The notes below the pieces were generated by a model. The model ran no database searches. It was not told where the DNA came from and saw only the letters and a program-made list of their open reading frames with translations. Source: Clostridia bacterium (lineage in GTDB: Bacteria > Bacillota > Clostridia > UMGS1883). From it: DNA of 23,620 nucleotides. The stretch covers positions 1 to 23,620 of the forward strand of contig JAJQCX010000176.1 of the NCBI GenBank assembly GCA_021202495.1, written 5' to 3'. Made by a program: the position numbers and the translations under genes. Shown piece by piece: positions 1 to 6,365 of this stretch (position 1 is the first letter of the stretch; every line of letters starts with the position of its first letter).

Positions 1-828
1 CGCACGATTGCGGAAGGAATGGGCGCGGAGGTCGAATATGACGACGAAGACGGGCAGATTTATGTGACAAAGGATGTGTCATATCCGGGAGACGACTGGG
101 AGGAGAGTACATATACGGATGATGACGGCTATACAAAGATTTGTTTCAGAGATCCCAACGGGGAAATTATGTTGAAAACGGATTATTTTGATTACATGAC
201 ATATGTTTCCCCTTCGGATTGGACGATGGATTATGAAAAATACGGTCCGACTGTCAATTATACATCTTCCTTTAAAGAAGGCGTGATAGTTTTTACAAGG
301 CGGATAGAAGAAGGACAGCGCGAAGCGGGGTATATGGACGTTTACGGAAATGAGTTCATCTTTGATGGGGTAAGATATATTAAATCTTACGGAGAAGGAC
401 TGGCGGCGGTGACAACCCAAAGGGGCGACTATCCACAGTATGGCTTTATGAACAGAATGGGAGAGATGGTTATTGCGGAGCAATATGAAGTGACATCCCG
501 ATTTTCCGAGGGCGTATGTGCGGTATATGAAATGAAAGGCGGAATGGCGTATTTCATTGATAAGAACGGAGAAAAGGTTTTTGGCGGAAAAGAATATAAT
601 TCGGCGGGTGCGTTCAGCGACGGATATTGCGTGATAAGAACCGAAGGATTTTCTACGCCATCGCCTGTGGCAAGTAAATTTTCATACATAGACCATACGG
701 GCGAACGCGCAACACAGCTTGAATGGGACGAAGCAACGAGCTTTAAAAATGGTTATGCGACTGTGCGGGACGGGGATGTGTGGATGAAGATAAATAAGGA
801 TTTTGAAGTTGTGGAGTATTTGGATTAA
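1..828 (+). CDS. WG-repeat protein, 5' end cut by the window edge
   Basis: The reading frame is open from base 1 to a TAA at 826-828, so the gene starts upstream and only its last 275 residues are seen. The internal ATG at 19 has no ribosome binding site and is not a convincing start. The protein shows repeated units of about 40 residues of the WG (KWG) type, for example 'YGFMNRMGEMVIAEQY' and 'FIDKNGEKVFGGKEYNSAG', each with a short G-F/Y-hydrophobic strand, a D/N-G turn and an F-S-E/D-G-x-C/A segment. WG repeats are thought to form beta-propeller-like scaffolds, often in secreted or surface proteins of gut Firmicutes. No enzymatic motif is visible. A terminator-like hairpin follows. Whether it belongs to the mobile element to its right cannot be decided here. 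Family call fairly sure, role unknown. Confidence 0.7.
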   Translation, partial: RTIAEGMGAEVEYDDEDGQIYVTKDVSYPGDDWEESTYTDDDGYTKICFRDPNGEIMLKTDYFDYMTYVSPSDWTMDYEKYGPTVNYTSSFKEGVIVFTRRIEEGQREAGYMDVYGNEFIFDGVRYIKSYGEGLAAVTTQRGDYPQYGFMNRMGEMVIAEQYEVTSRFSEGVCAVYEMKGGMAYFIDKNGEKVFGGKEYNSAGAFSDGYCVIRTEGFSTPSPVASKFSYIDHTGERATQLEWDEATSFKNGYATVRDGDVWMKINKDFEVVEYLD

Positions 829-871
829 AAATAATGTTATTCAAATTGCGAAAAAAGTGATATTTCAAAAG

Positions 872-910
872 GTCGCGGGGTTAATAAAACAACCTCACGG
901 CTTTTTGTTT
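872..910 (+). terminator. Rho-independent terminator after the WG-repeat gene
   Basis: An 11-bp stem (872-882 with 891-901, two G-T pairs and one mismatch) encloses an 8-base A/T-rich loop. It is followed directly by TTTTTGTTTTA, the expected U-rich tail for plus-strand transcription. Confidence 0.65.
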
Positions 911-954
911 TATCAGAACATCGGTATTAACGTTAAAAAACGGAGATGATTTGC

Positions 955-1005
955 ATGAAAAAACTAATGAGGAATTTTTTTAAAAAATTTTTGAGTTTGA
1001 CTTAA
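955..1005 (+). CDS. possible 16-residue cationic leader peptide
   Basis: A short ORF encodes MKKLMRNFFKKFLSLT. A GGAG lies 9 bases upstream of the ATG (942-945). It sits in the 260-base gap between the WG-repeat terminator and the sigma-like gene and is Lys/Phe-rich, so it could be a leader peptide or simply an AT-rich chance ORF. No homologue is recognised. The rest of 829-1090 holds only the terminator at 872-910 and the ribosome binding site of the next gene; no well-spaced promoter pair was found. Confidence 0.2.
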   Translation: MKKLMRNFFKKFLSLT

Positions 1006-1090
1006 GGTTTGGGGCGAGAAAGTGCTTTAATATAACTAACAGATGTTTTCCGATGAATTTTTCAAAATGAAAAATTTCGGAGGGGAGCAG

Positions 1091-1441
1091 ATGGAAAGTT
1101 ATTTCGAGAGGTTGTTTAAACATTTATTTATGAAAAAATATTGCGGCAAAGGCAATATTTCCGAAACGGCAGATTTTAATGTTAATGTGACGGAGGAGTA
1201 CAGAAAAATATTGGATAAGGTGGCGATAGGAATGATTTATGACACATTTGATGACGAAAAACTGACAGAAGCAATGCTGAAGCTTGCGAGAATGGAAAGA
1301 ATAATATTGACATTCAATATTATATTGGGAATGGAACCGGCTGAGATTGCATTTCTGTTGGATACAACATTAAACAGTACATATGCGCAAAAATGTACGG
1401 CGTTAAAACGCTTGAAAGCGGAGCTTGAAAATGTTGAATAA
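1091..1441 (+). CDS. small sigma-70 region-4-like helix-turn-helix protein
   Basis: This 116-residue protein resembles the small sigma-factor-like regulators carried by Tn916/Tn1549-type conjugative elements. The C-terminal half reads like sigma region 4: a helix containing 'MERIILTFNIILGMEPAEIA', then a second helix with 'STYAQKCTALKRLKAELE', matching the pattern in which the last helices contact the -35 element. The start at 1091 is chosen over an in-frame ATG at 1043 because a strong CGGAGGGG site lies just upstream of 1091, whereas 1043 has none. It is followed by a long structured gap and then xis and int on the same strand, so a role in controlling element genes is a reasonable inference. 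It could also be an unrelated HTH protein of similar size. Confidence 0.55.
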   Translation: MESYFERLFKHLFMKKYCGKGNISETADFNVNVTEEYRKILDKVAIGMIYDTFDDEKLTEAMLKLARMERIILTFNIILGMEPAEIAFLLDTTLNSTYAQKCTALKRLKAELENVE

Positions 1442-1950
1442 TTGAGGAGGGGCAGAAATTGTCCCTCCGTAACAATGAGTAAATTGTCGGTCTATTAAAA
1501 GGCATTTGCAAACAGGTGCTTTTTGATAGACTGATGATAAAGTCTTGTGTACATTGAAAAAGAAAGCGTGCAAGATAACGGCATTGCAGAATAACAGTGA
1601 AACGGATACATTCCGATACGGACGAGCCGTGTGACAGGTGCGCCATGACTTCTCAGCGGAACGAGCGAACAACGCCTGCGAAACAGCACAGATTTTTGCT
1701 GTCTGTGAGCCAAGACTTCGTATCGGTATAATGATACTTCTATTCAGCCACAGTCGGAGCGTTAAGAGCGTCACAGGCAATGGGAATAGTCCGGGCAAAG
1801 CCGGGGAGGTGAAATTCCTATGGAGCGATAAAGCAAATCGCCGTCCGTTTATACTTTTTGTTTTTAATTGCACACAATAGCAAATTCGCGGAAAGTATGT
1901 TATTGTGTGCAATTAAATCGATTCATACAAACAAGGGAGAGAGTAAAGTT
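1442..1950 (+). ncRNA. gene-free structured region, candidate non-coding RNA upstream of xis/int
   Basis: About 500 bases without a credible ORF. Reading frames in it on both strands lack binding sites and protein-like composition. Potential RNA structure is visible. CCGATACG (1613-1620) can pair with CGTATCGG (1719-1726), giving a long-range stem that encloses about 100 bases. A local hairpin CACAGA/TCTGTG (1687-1692 with 1702-1707) lies inside it. TGTGAC (1630-1635) can pair with GTCACA (1770-1775), which would make a pseudoknot with the first stem. A short GCGAT/ATCGC hairpin lies near 1826-1842. The segment ends in a perfect 17-bp inverted repeat listed separately. The sequence is richer in G/C than the flanking AT-rich genes. 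No known riboswitch or RNA family is recognised. Confidence 0.4.
1863..1917. repeat. perfect 17-bp inverted repeat upstream of xis
   Basis: The arm at 1863-1879 (TTTAATTGCACACAATA) is the exact reverse complement of 1901-1917, with a 21-base loop between. There is no T-run after either arm, so it is not a canonical terminator. It lies 34 bases before the first start codon of the excisionase gene. Possible roles are a binding site for a dimeric or multimeric element protein, a transcript-stabilising or sequestering stem, or the 3' end of a structured RNA. Confidence 0.75.
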
Positions 1951-1965
1951 ATGTCGGAATAAAAG

Positions 1966-2172
1966 ATGAGGCGCAGCGAATATATTAAAATGTTAAAAGC
2001 GTATCCCGACGTTTTGCGTATAGAACAGGTGTGCGAAATATTGGGCGGAATAAGCACCAAAACAGGCTATAAGATGCTGAAATCAAAAAAGATTGATTGT
2101 ATAAAGGTTGGACGGGAATATCGTGTGACAAAACTGAATATTGTTGATTTTTTGATGAAAAGCAACAATTAA
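1966..2172 (+). CDS. xis: excisionase / HTH DNA-binding protein of an integrative element
   Basis: The 68-residue protein matches the short excisionase-type HTH proteins found next to tyrosine integrases in Tn916/Tn1549-like elements. A first segment 'PDVLRIEQVCEILGGIS' carries the leading helices and turn, followed by the recognition helix 'TKTGYKMLKSKKI' and the wing 'CIKVGREYRVTKLNIVDFL'. In such elements Xis bends DNA at the attachment sites and favours excision. The start is odd. The only good ribosome binding site (AAGGGAGAG, about 1933-1941) serves an ATG at 1951 in the same frame, which meets TAA after three codons (M-S-E-stop); the next in-frame ATG is 1966. Either translation restarts at 1966 or the first codons carry a nonsense mutation. 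The HTH itself is complete. Confidence 0.75.
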   Translation: MRRSEYIKMLKAYPDVLRIEQVCEILGGISTKTGYKMLKSKKIDCIKVGREYRVTKLNIVDFLMKSNN

Positions 2173-2185
2173 ACAGCATAATTTT

Positions 2186-2214
2186 TTGCAATGTGTTTAA
2201 TAAAATGATATAAT
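2186..2214 (+). promoter_or_regulatory. promoter of the integrase gene
   Basis: TTGCAA (2186-2191), a 17-bp spacer and a perfect TATAAT (2209-2214) lie in the gap between xis and int. The integrase can therefore be transcribed independently of xis. Confidence 0.75.
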
Positions 2215-2272
2215 CGTTTTGTCAATGATAGGTGATTGTTCTCTCTTGAAAAATATGTAGGAGGTATCAATT

Positions 2273-3577
2273 ATGAGCAAGAATGTCACGGGACATTTAA
2301 GAGAGAAAAAAGGACATTATTATGCGGTAGTGTCATATTATGCGGAGAATGGCGAAAGAAAGCAGAAATGGGTGCTGACAAAATTGCCTATACGCGGAAA
2401 TAAGAAAAAAGCCGAAAATATTTTAAGACAAATATTAGATGATTTTAAGGCTTCCGAGGATGCGGGCGAAAGCGAGGTGATAGATGTTAATGCTTCGGGT
2501 ACTGCCAATGTTACAAGAGCGAAAAAGGTTATAAGGTATGACATATTAAAAAATATGAATCTTGATGATATTCCGAAAGAACAAGTGCAAAATTTGTTGT
2601 TTTCGGATTATTTGAAAAAATATGTGCCTTTAACGCGAAAACGCACGAAAAAAATAGAGGATACAACATATTCTTCGTATTTGGGGAATGTGACAAATCC
2701 GATTGCGCCGTATTTTGAAGAGCAGGGGATAACGCTTGGAGAACTTACGGCGAGGGATATACAAACCTTCTATGATATTCAGCTTGAGCGAGTGACGGCA
2801 AATACGGTAATTCATTATCACGCAATTATCAGGCTTTCTCTTTGCTATGCACGAAAGATGGGATATATAAAAGAAAATCCCATTGAAGAAGTAGATAAGC
2901 CGGAAAGAAATCAATATGTCGGTAAGTTTTACAGCGGCGAGGAGCTCAATAGAGTGATTTGCTTAACAAAGGACACCAAGCTGGAGCTTCCGGTTATTTT
3001 CGGAGGATTTTACGGGCTTCGCCGAAGTGAAATTGTGGGACTTAGGTGGTCGGCGATTGATTTTGAAAACAATGTTTTCTATATCAATCATACCGTTACA
3101 ACGCCCGTAATTGACGGAAGCAAAAAGATTGTTGCAAAGGATCGGGCAAAGACAAAATCAAGTCTCAGAGCGTTACCGCTTGATGAAGATTTGAAAAAGC
3201 GATTGCTTGAAATCAGAGCAAGGCAAGAAATATACAGAAAAAAATTTAAAAGCTCATATAACAAAGAATGGCTTGAATATGTTATGGTTGACGAGCTTGG
3301 AGATTTGATAATGCCCGATTATATAACATCATCATGGAAAAACTTGCTCGAAAAAAACGGGTTGAGGGTTATCAGATTTCATGACCTAAGACACACTTGC
3401 GCATCATTGCTCTTGAATAAAGGCAAGGAAAACGGAATAACATTGAAAGACATACAGATGTGGCTTGGACACAGTGATTTCTCAACTACCGCCAATACAT
3501 ATTCACACCTTGAGGCAACGTCAAAATTTTCGTCGCTTGATACGCTTGCCGGAATAGTACACCTTAACAATCAGTGA
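2273..3577 (+). CDS. int: tyrosine site-specific recombinase (integrase)
   Basis: A 434-residue phage/ICE-type integrase that would catalyse integration and excision between element and chromosomal att sites. The N-terminal ~60 residues ('GHLREKKGHYYAVVSYY...KQKWVLT') look like an AP2-type arm-binding domain. A SAM-like core-binding domain spans roughly residues 105-215. The catalytic domain shows the first Arg in 'GFYGLRRSEIVGLRW', the H-x-x-R box in 'HDLRHTCASLLL', the 'WLGHSDFSTTANTYSHL' box with the second His, and the nucleophilic Tyr in 'TYSHL'. All catalytic residues are therefore present and the gene looks intact. A strong AGGAGG site (2259-2264) supports the start. The gene ends 65 bases from the 3' end of tRNA-Ser, so that tRNA is the likely integration target. 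The other attachment site would lie left of this window. Confidence 0.95.
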   Translation: MSKNVTGHLREKKGHYYAVVSYYAENGERKQKWVLTKLPIRGNKKKAENILRQILDDFKASEDAGESEVIDVNASGTANVTRAKKVIRYDILKNMNLDDIPKEQVQNLLFSDYLKKYVPLTRKRTKKIEDTTYSSYLGNVTNPIAPYFEEQGITLGELTARDIQTFYDIQLERVTANTVIHYHAIIRLSLCYARKMGYIKENPIEEVDKPERNQYVGKFYSGEELNRVICLTKDTKLELPVIFGGFYGLRRSEIVGLRWSAIDFENNVFYINHTVTTPVIDGSKKIVAKDRAKTKSSLRALPLDEDLKKRLLEIRARQEIYRKKFKSSYNKEWLEYVMVDELGDLIMPDYITSSWKNLLEKNGLRVIRFHDLRHTCASLLLNKGKENGITLKDIQMWLGHSDFSTTANTYSHLEATSKFSSLDTLAGIVHLNNQ

Positions 3578-3607
3578 GGGAACTTTTTTGGGGGAACAAA
3601 AACAAAT

Positions 3608-3636
3608 CGAGACTTTTGCGATAAACAAAAGTCTCG
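3608..3636 (-). terminator. terminator downstream of tRNA-Ser (minus strand)
   Basis: An 11-bp perfect stem (3608-3618 with 3626-3636, 7-base loop) sits between the integrase stop and the tRNA 3' end. Read on the minus strand it is followed by ATTTGTTTTTG, a plausible U-rich tail. It would end the tadA/tRNA-Ser transcript. Because it lies on the integrase side of the tRNA, it may have been supplied by the integrated element. Confidence 0.6.
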
Positions 3637-3642
3637 AAAAAG

Positions 3643-3680
3643 TGGCGGACAGGGTGGGATTCGAACCCACGAGCCACTTG
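3643..3680. other. presumed attachment site (att) in the 3' end of tRNA-Ser
   Basis: Tyrosine integrases of this kind often use the T arm and 3' end of a tRNA gene as crossover core, with int next to the restored tRNA. That layout is seen here: int ends at 3577 and the tRNA 3' end is at 3643. The tRNA is complete, so the element must have supplied a matching 3' segment. The duplicate would lie at the far end of the element, outside this window, so the exact core is not determined. Confidence 0.5.
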
Positions 3681-3733
3681 CGTGACTACCTGATTTCGAG
3701 TCAGGGCCGTTATGACCTCTTCGATACCTGTCC
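3643..3733 (-). tRNA. tRNA-Ser(CGA)
   Basis: Read on the minus strand, the acceptor stem GGACAGG/CCTGTCC is followed by U8-A9. The anticodon stem CCTGA/TCAGG holds the loop CTCGAAA with anticodon CGA (reads UCG). A long class-II variable arm (AGTCAC/GTGGCT) and a T stem GTGGG/CCCAC with loop TTCGAAT complete the cloverleaf. The discriminator base is G, as expected for tRNA-Ser, and the CCA end is encoded (3643-3645). The gene begins 8 bases after the tadA stop with no room for its own promoter, so it is probably cut from a tadA co-transcript. Its 3' end faces the integrase and is the presumed att core. Confidence 0.95.
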
Positions 3734-3741
3734 GTATTATA

Positions 3742-4197
3742 TTAAGTTGTTTTTCCGCGGAGAGATGAGAAGAAACCGTTTAAAAAATCGGTGCATTCTT
3801 TTTCCATTATGCCGCCGTAAACTTCGGTTTTGCCGCCCAAGTATGCGGGGGAAAACAAATCTATCTTTCCGCCGGCAGCGCCGTATGTAGGGTCATACGC
3901 TCCGAAATAGACGCGGCGCATTCTTGCGTTTAAAATTGCGCCGGAACACATTGCGCACGGCTCCAACGTGACATACAAATCACAGTCTGAAAGCCGCCAA
4001 TCGGAAAGGAGGGAGCAGGCTTCTCTGATTGCCACAATTTCGGCGTGCAGAGTTGCGTCGAAGTGGGTTTGCCTTAGATTATGACCGCGGGCGATTATGC
4101 AGTCGTTTTGAACGATGACCGCGCCGACGGGAATTTCCCTCAAGGGCAAAGCCTTGCGCGCTTCTTCGAGAGCTGCCTCCATATAGCGGTTTGTCAT
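3742..4197 (-). CDS. tadA: tRNA adenosine(34) deaminase
   Basis: The 151-residue protein is full length for TadA, which converts A34 to inosine in tRNA-Arg(ACG) so it can read several Arg codons. The zinc-dependent deaminase signature is complete: H51-A-E53 (zinc ligand and catalytic Glu) and P80-C-A-M-C84 (the two Cys ligands). 'NARMRRVYFGAYDPTYGAAGG' is typical of bacterial TadA downstream of the active site. AAGGAG at 4206-4211 supports the ATG, and a near-consensus promoter lies just upstream, divergent from that of the next operon. The stop codon is 8 bases from tRNA-Ser, indicating co-transcription of a tRNA-editing enzyme with a tRNA gene. A riboflavin-type or guanine deaminase is less likely given the length and motif spacing. 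Confidence 0.93.
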   Translation of the reverse strand: MTNRYMEAALEEARKALPLREIPVGAVIVQNDCIIARGHNLRQTHFDATLHAEIVAIREACSLLSDWRLSDCDLYVTLEPCAMCSGAILNARMRRVYFGAYDPTYGAAGGKIDLFSPAYLGGKTEVYGGIMEKECTDFLNGFFSSLRGKTT

Positions 4198-4221
4198 GGG
4201 AAAAACTCCTTACAGGTAGAT

Positions 4222-4250
4222 ATAATAGCATAAAATTTCATAGAAGTCAA
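4222..4250 (-). promoter_or_regulatory. promoter of tadA-tRNA-Ser
   Basis: On the minus strand TTGACT (4245-4250), a 17-bp spacer and TATTAT (4222-4227) precede tadA by about 25 bases. It is divergent from the promoter at 4259-4287. Confidence 0.75.
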
Positions 4251-4258
4251 GAATTATC

Positions 4259-4287
4259 TTGCAAAATATTTAAAAAGAAGTTATAAT
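4259..4287 (+). promoter_or_regulatory. promoter of the mutarotase-like/rnhA/comEA operon
   Basis: TTGCAA (4259-4264), 17-bp spacer, perfect TATAAT (4282-4287). It drives the plus-strand genes starting with the GTG at 4352. Confidence 0.75.
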
Positions 4288-4351
4288 AAATATAACGTGT
4301 GAAAACGCTCCCGACTGAGCGATTTATAATTCATCTTAGGAGGATTTTACT

Positions 4352-5275
4352 GTGGGAAAGATAGTTGTTGAAAAAATCAGCTGCGAGCATTATGGGGAAT
4401 GTGTGAGAATATCGAACGGGGAAAAGGAGGTTGTGGCGACGCTGGAGCGAGGGCCCTATATTGTGCGCTGCGCGTATGTGGGCGAGAAGAATATGTTTTT
4501 CGAGGATTTTGAAAATAAATATACGAATGACGTCACAAATTCGCCGTTTAAGGGCAATACTTGGCGCGTTGTCGGCGGGCACAGGCTGTGGCTCAGTCCC
4601 GAGAGGCATCCGCGTACATATTATCCGGACGATTATGCGGTTGAGTGCGAGATTAAGGAAAACGGCGTTATTTTGACCGCGCCGGAGCAGGAATGGACAA
4701 ATATGCAGTACACGACCGAGATAGAAATGACAGAGGACGGCGACGTTAAGATAAAACATACAGTTACAAACACCGGAGCTTGGGCGGTGAAGGTCGCGCC
4801 GTGGACGGTCAGCGTTATGCAGACGGGCGGATTGGCGGTTATTCCGCAGAACGTATGCGATACGGGATTTTTCCCGAACAAGTGGGTCAACTTTTGGCAG
4901 TATACGCCGATGAATGACGAGAGAATATATCTCGGTGAAAAGTTTGTAACGCTGTCGCAGGACTGTGATTGCGATAGGGCGGCGAAGATAGGCGTTTTGA
5001 ACGAGCACGGATACATGATTTATTTTGTGAACGGCTGCGCGTTTGTGAAGAAATTCGGCTTTGTGCGCGGTGCGGAATATCCCGACAACGGCTGCAACTG
5101 CGAAAGCTACACCTGTGACGGTTATACGGAGATGGAGTGCCTGTCGCCGTTTGTGACGATAGATGCGGGTGATGTGGCGGTTCATGAGGAAGAGTGGAGC
5201 TTGGTGCGTGCGGACGAGGTTTCGGCATGTGATGAAGCGGCGCTGAGCGCGGCTGTGGCGAAGATTGCAGAATGA
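4352..5275 (+). CDS. galactose-mutarotase-like / DUF4380-type protein
   Basis: A 307-residue, mostly beta-strand protein without signal peptide or membrane segment. The segment 'GGHRLWLSPERHPRTYYPDD' (about residues 74-93) matches the G-x-R-L-W-x-x-P-E pattern I associate with DUF4380 proteins, which have a mutarotase-like supersandwich fold. 'GPYIVRCAYVGEKNMFFEDF' near the start and 'CLSPFVTIDAGDVAVHEEEWSL' near the end resemble the strand patterns of aldose-1-epimerase relatives. A sugar-binding or epimerase role is plausible, but no catalytic His/Glu pair could be assigned with confidence. The GTG start is supported by AGGAGG at 4338-4343, eight bases upstream. The stop overlaps the rnhA start (ATGA), so the two genes are translationally coupled, though no functional link is obvious. 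Confidence 0.5.
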   Translation: MGKIVVEKISCEHYGECVRISNGEKEVVATLERGPYIVRCAYVGEKNMFFEDFENKYTNDVTNSPFKGNTWRVVGGHRLWLSPERHPRTYYPDDYAVECEIKENGVILTAPEQEWTNMQYTTEIEMTEDGDVKIKHTVTNTGAWAVKVAPWTVSVMQTGGLAVIPQNVCDTGFFPNKWVNFWQYTPMNDERIYLGEKFVTLSQDCDCDRAAKIGVLNEHGYMIYFVNGCAFVKKFGFVRGAEYPDNGCNCESYTCDGYTEMECLSPFVTIDAGDVAVHEEEWSLVRADEVSACDEAALSAAVAKIAE

Positions 5276-5742
5276 AAAAGATAGATTTATACACCGACGG
5301 GGCGTGCAGCGGAAATCCCGGAAAGGGCGGCTACGGTGCGATATTGTGTTATAACGGGCACGAAAAGGTGATAAGCGAGGGCTTTGAAAGGACGACGAAC
5401 AACCGCATGGAGCTGCTTGCGGCAATCGTCGGGCTTGAAGCGCTGAAAGAGCCGTGCGAGGTGAAGCTGTACAGCGATTCAAAATATCTTGTGGACGCGA
5501 TTGAAAAGGGCTGGGTGTACTCTTGGAAGAAGCGCGGCTGGAAAAAATCGGACGGAAAGCCGGCGCTCAACCGCGACCTGTGGGAGCGAATATTAACGCA
5601 GCTTGCGCGCCACAAGGTGGAGCTTGTGTGGCTCAAGGGGCACGCGGGGCACGAATATAACGAAAGATGCGATTCTCTTGCGGTTGCGGCATATAACGGC
5701 GATAATCTTAAGCGCGACGAAATGTACGAAGCGGGCGATTGA
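5272..5742 (+). CDS. rnhA: ribonuclease HI
   Basis: The 156-residue protein is full length for bacterial RNase HI, which cleaves the RNA strand of RNA-DNA hybrids such as R-loops and Okazaki primers. All active-site residues can be placed: D8 in 'LYTDGACSGNPG', E47 in 'NNRMELLAA', D69 in 'LYSDSKY' and D134 in 'NERCDSLA', plus the flexible-loop H124 in 'KGHAGHEYNERCD'. The basic handle region is present ('WKKRGWKKSDGKP'). Its ATG overlaps the stop of the upstream gene by four bases, and comEA follows 13 bases after its stop, so it is the middle gene of an operon. Nothing unusual is seen. Confidence 0.96.
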   Translation: MKKIDLYTDGACSGNPGKGGYGAILCYNGHEKVISEGFERTTNNRMELLAAIVGLEALKEPCEVKLYSDSKYLVDAIEKGWVYSWKKRGWKKSDGKPALNRDLWERILTQLARHKVELVWLKGHAGHEYNERCDSLAVAAYNGDNLKRDEMYEAGD

Positions 5743-5755
5743 CGGGTGAGGGAAA

Positions 5756-6298
5756 ATGGCAAAGCTTTTTGACAACATGGACGATATGAGCGCAAAGAGG
5801 CGGAACGTACTGAAAACGGTGTTTCTGCTTTTTGCGCTTATTGCGGTTGTGTTCGGCTCTCTTGTCTATTACAGGGCGGAAGAGAGTGCGCTTGAGGCGG
5901 CGGAGGAAAACGCTGTAGTCGGGGTACACATAAAGGGCGCGGTGAAAATAAGCGGCTATTACGAGGTGCCCTACGGAACGAGGATAAAGGACTTGGGCGA
6001 AGTTGCCGGCGGCTTTGCGGAAAACGTCGATTTGGAGAGCGTGAACCTCGCGGCGTATGTGAACGATGGGGAAGAGGTCTATTTTCCCTACAAGGGCAGC
6101 GCGGAGAGCGGCGCGAAAAATTTGAATGAGGTTACATATGAGGAATTGATTGAGATAAGCGGCATAGGCGAGACGACGGCGAACAAGATAATTTCATACA
6201 GAGAGGAAACCGGCGGGTTTAAGAGCGTCTATGAATTAAAGGATTTGTTGGGCGATTCAAAATATGAGACGTTTAGAGAAACATTCTACGTTGAATAA
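5756..6298 (+). CDS. comEA: ComEA-like DNA-binding competence protein
   Basis: A 180-residue membrane-anchored protein. After a basic N-terminus ('SAKRRN') one membrane helix spans about residues 18-39 ('VLKTVFLLFALIAVVFGSLV'), placing the rest outside. An SLBB-like domain follows (about 52-110, 'VVGVHIKGAVKISGYYEVP...LGEVAGGF'). The C-terminal helix-hairpin-helix domain is clear: 'LNEVTYEELIEISGIGETT' and 'ANKIISYREETGGFKSVYEL' (about 122-160). ComEA captures double-stranded DNA outside the membrane during natural transformation. The gene usually sits near comEC; here it lies alone after rnhA, so competence ability cannot be judged from this window. The start has a GGTGAGGG site close upstream. 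Confidence 0.9.
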   Translation: MAKLFDNMDDMSAKRRNVLKTVFLLFALIAVVFGSLVYYRAEESALEAAEENAVVGVHIKGAVKISGYYEVPYGTRIKDLGEVAGGFAENVDLESVNLAAYVNDGEEVYFPYKGSAESGAKNLNEVTYEELIEISGIGETTANKIISYREETGGFKSVYELKDLLGDSKYETFRETFYVE

Positions 6299-6309
6299 TT
6301 GAATTGATA

Positions 6310-6338
6310 TTGCAAAAGCGATTGGCATGTGCTAAAAT
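6310..6338 (+). promoter_or_regulatory. promoter of the DUF6062-like gene
   Basis: TTGCAA (6310-6315), 17-bp spacer, TAAAAT (6333-6338), followed by TAGGAGGGG before the ATG at 6366. Confidence 0.65.
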
Positions 6339-6365
6339 GAAATTAACATATAGGAGGGGATTTAA

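Noticed and set aside
1403..1912. 169-codon minus-strand ORF and a plus-strand 80-codon ORF in the gap before xis
   Set aside because: No ribosome binding sites, Ser/Arg/Cys-rich or low-complexity translations, and overlap with RNA-like pairings; the region is better read as non-coding.
3734..3741. TATAAT-like sequence just upstream of tRNA-Ser on the minus strand
   Set aside because: It lies only about three bases from the mature 5' end, too close to be its -10 element.
3588..3890. Plus-strand 100-codon ORF containing 'VADRVGFEPTS'
   Set aside because: It reads antisense through tRNA-Ser and into tadA. The 'VGFEPT' string is the well-known artefact of translating the complement of a tRNA T arm.
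4331..5482. 383-codon minus-strand ORF opposite the mutarotase-like gene and rnhA
   Set aside because: Antisense to two clear genes, Arg/Ser/His-rich translation typical of a shadow frame.
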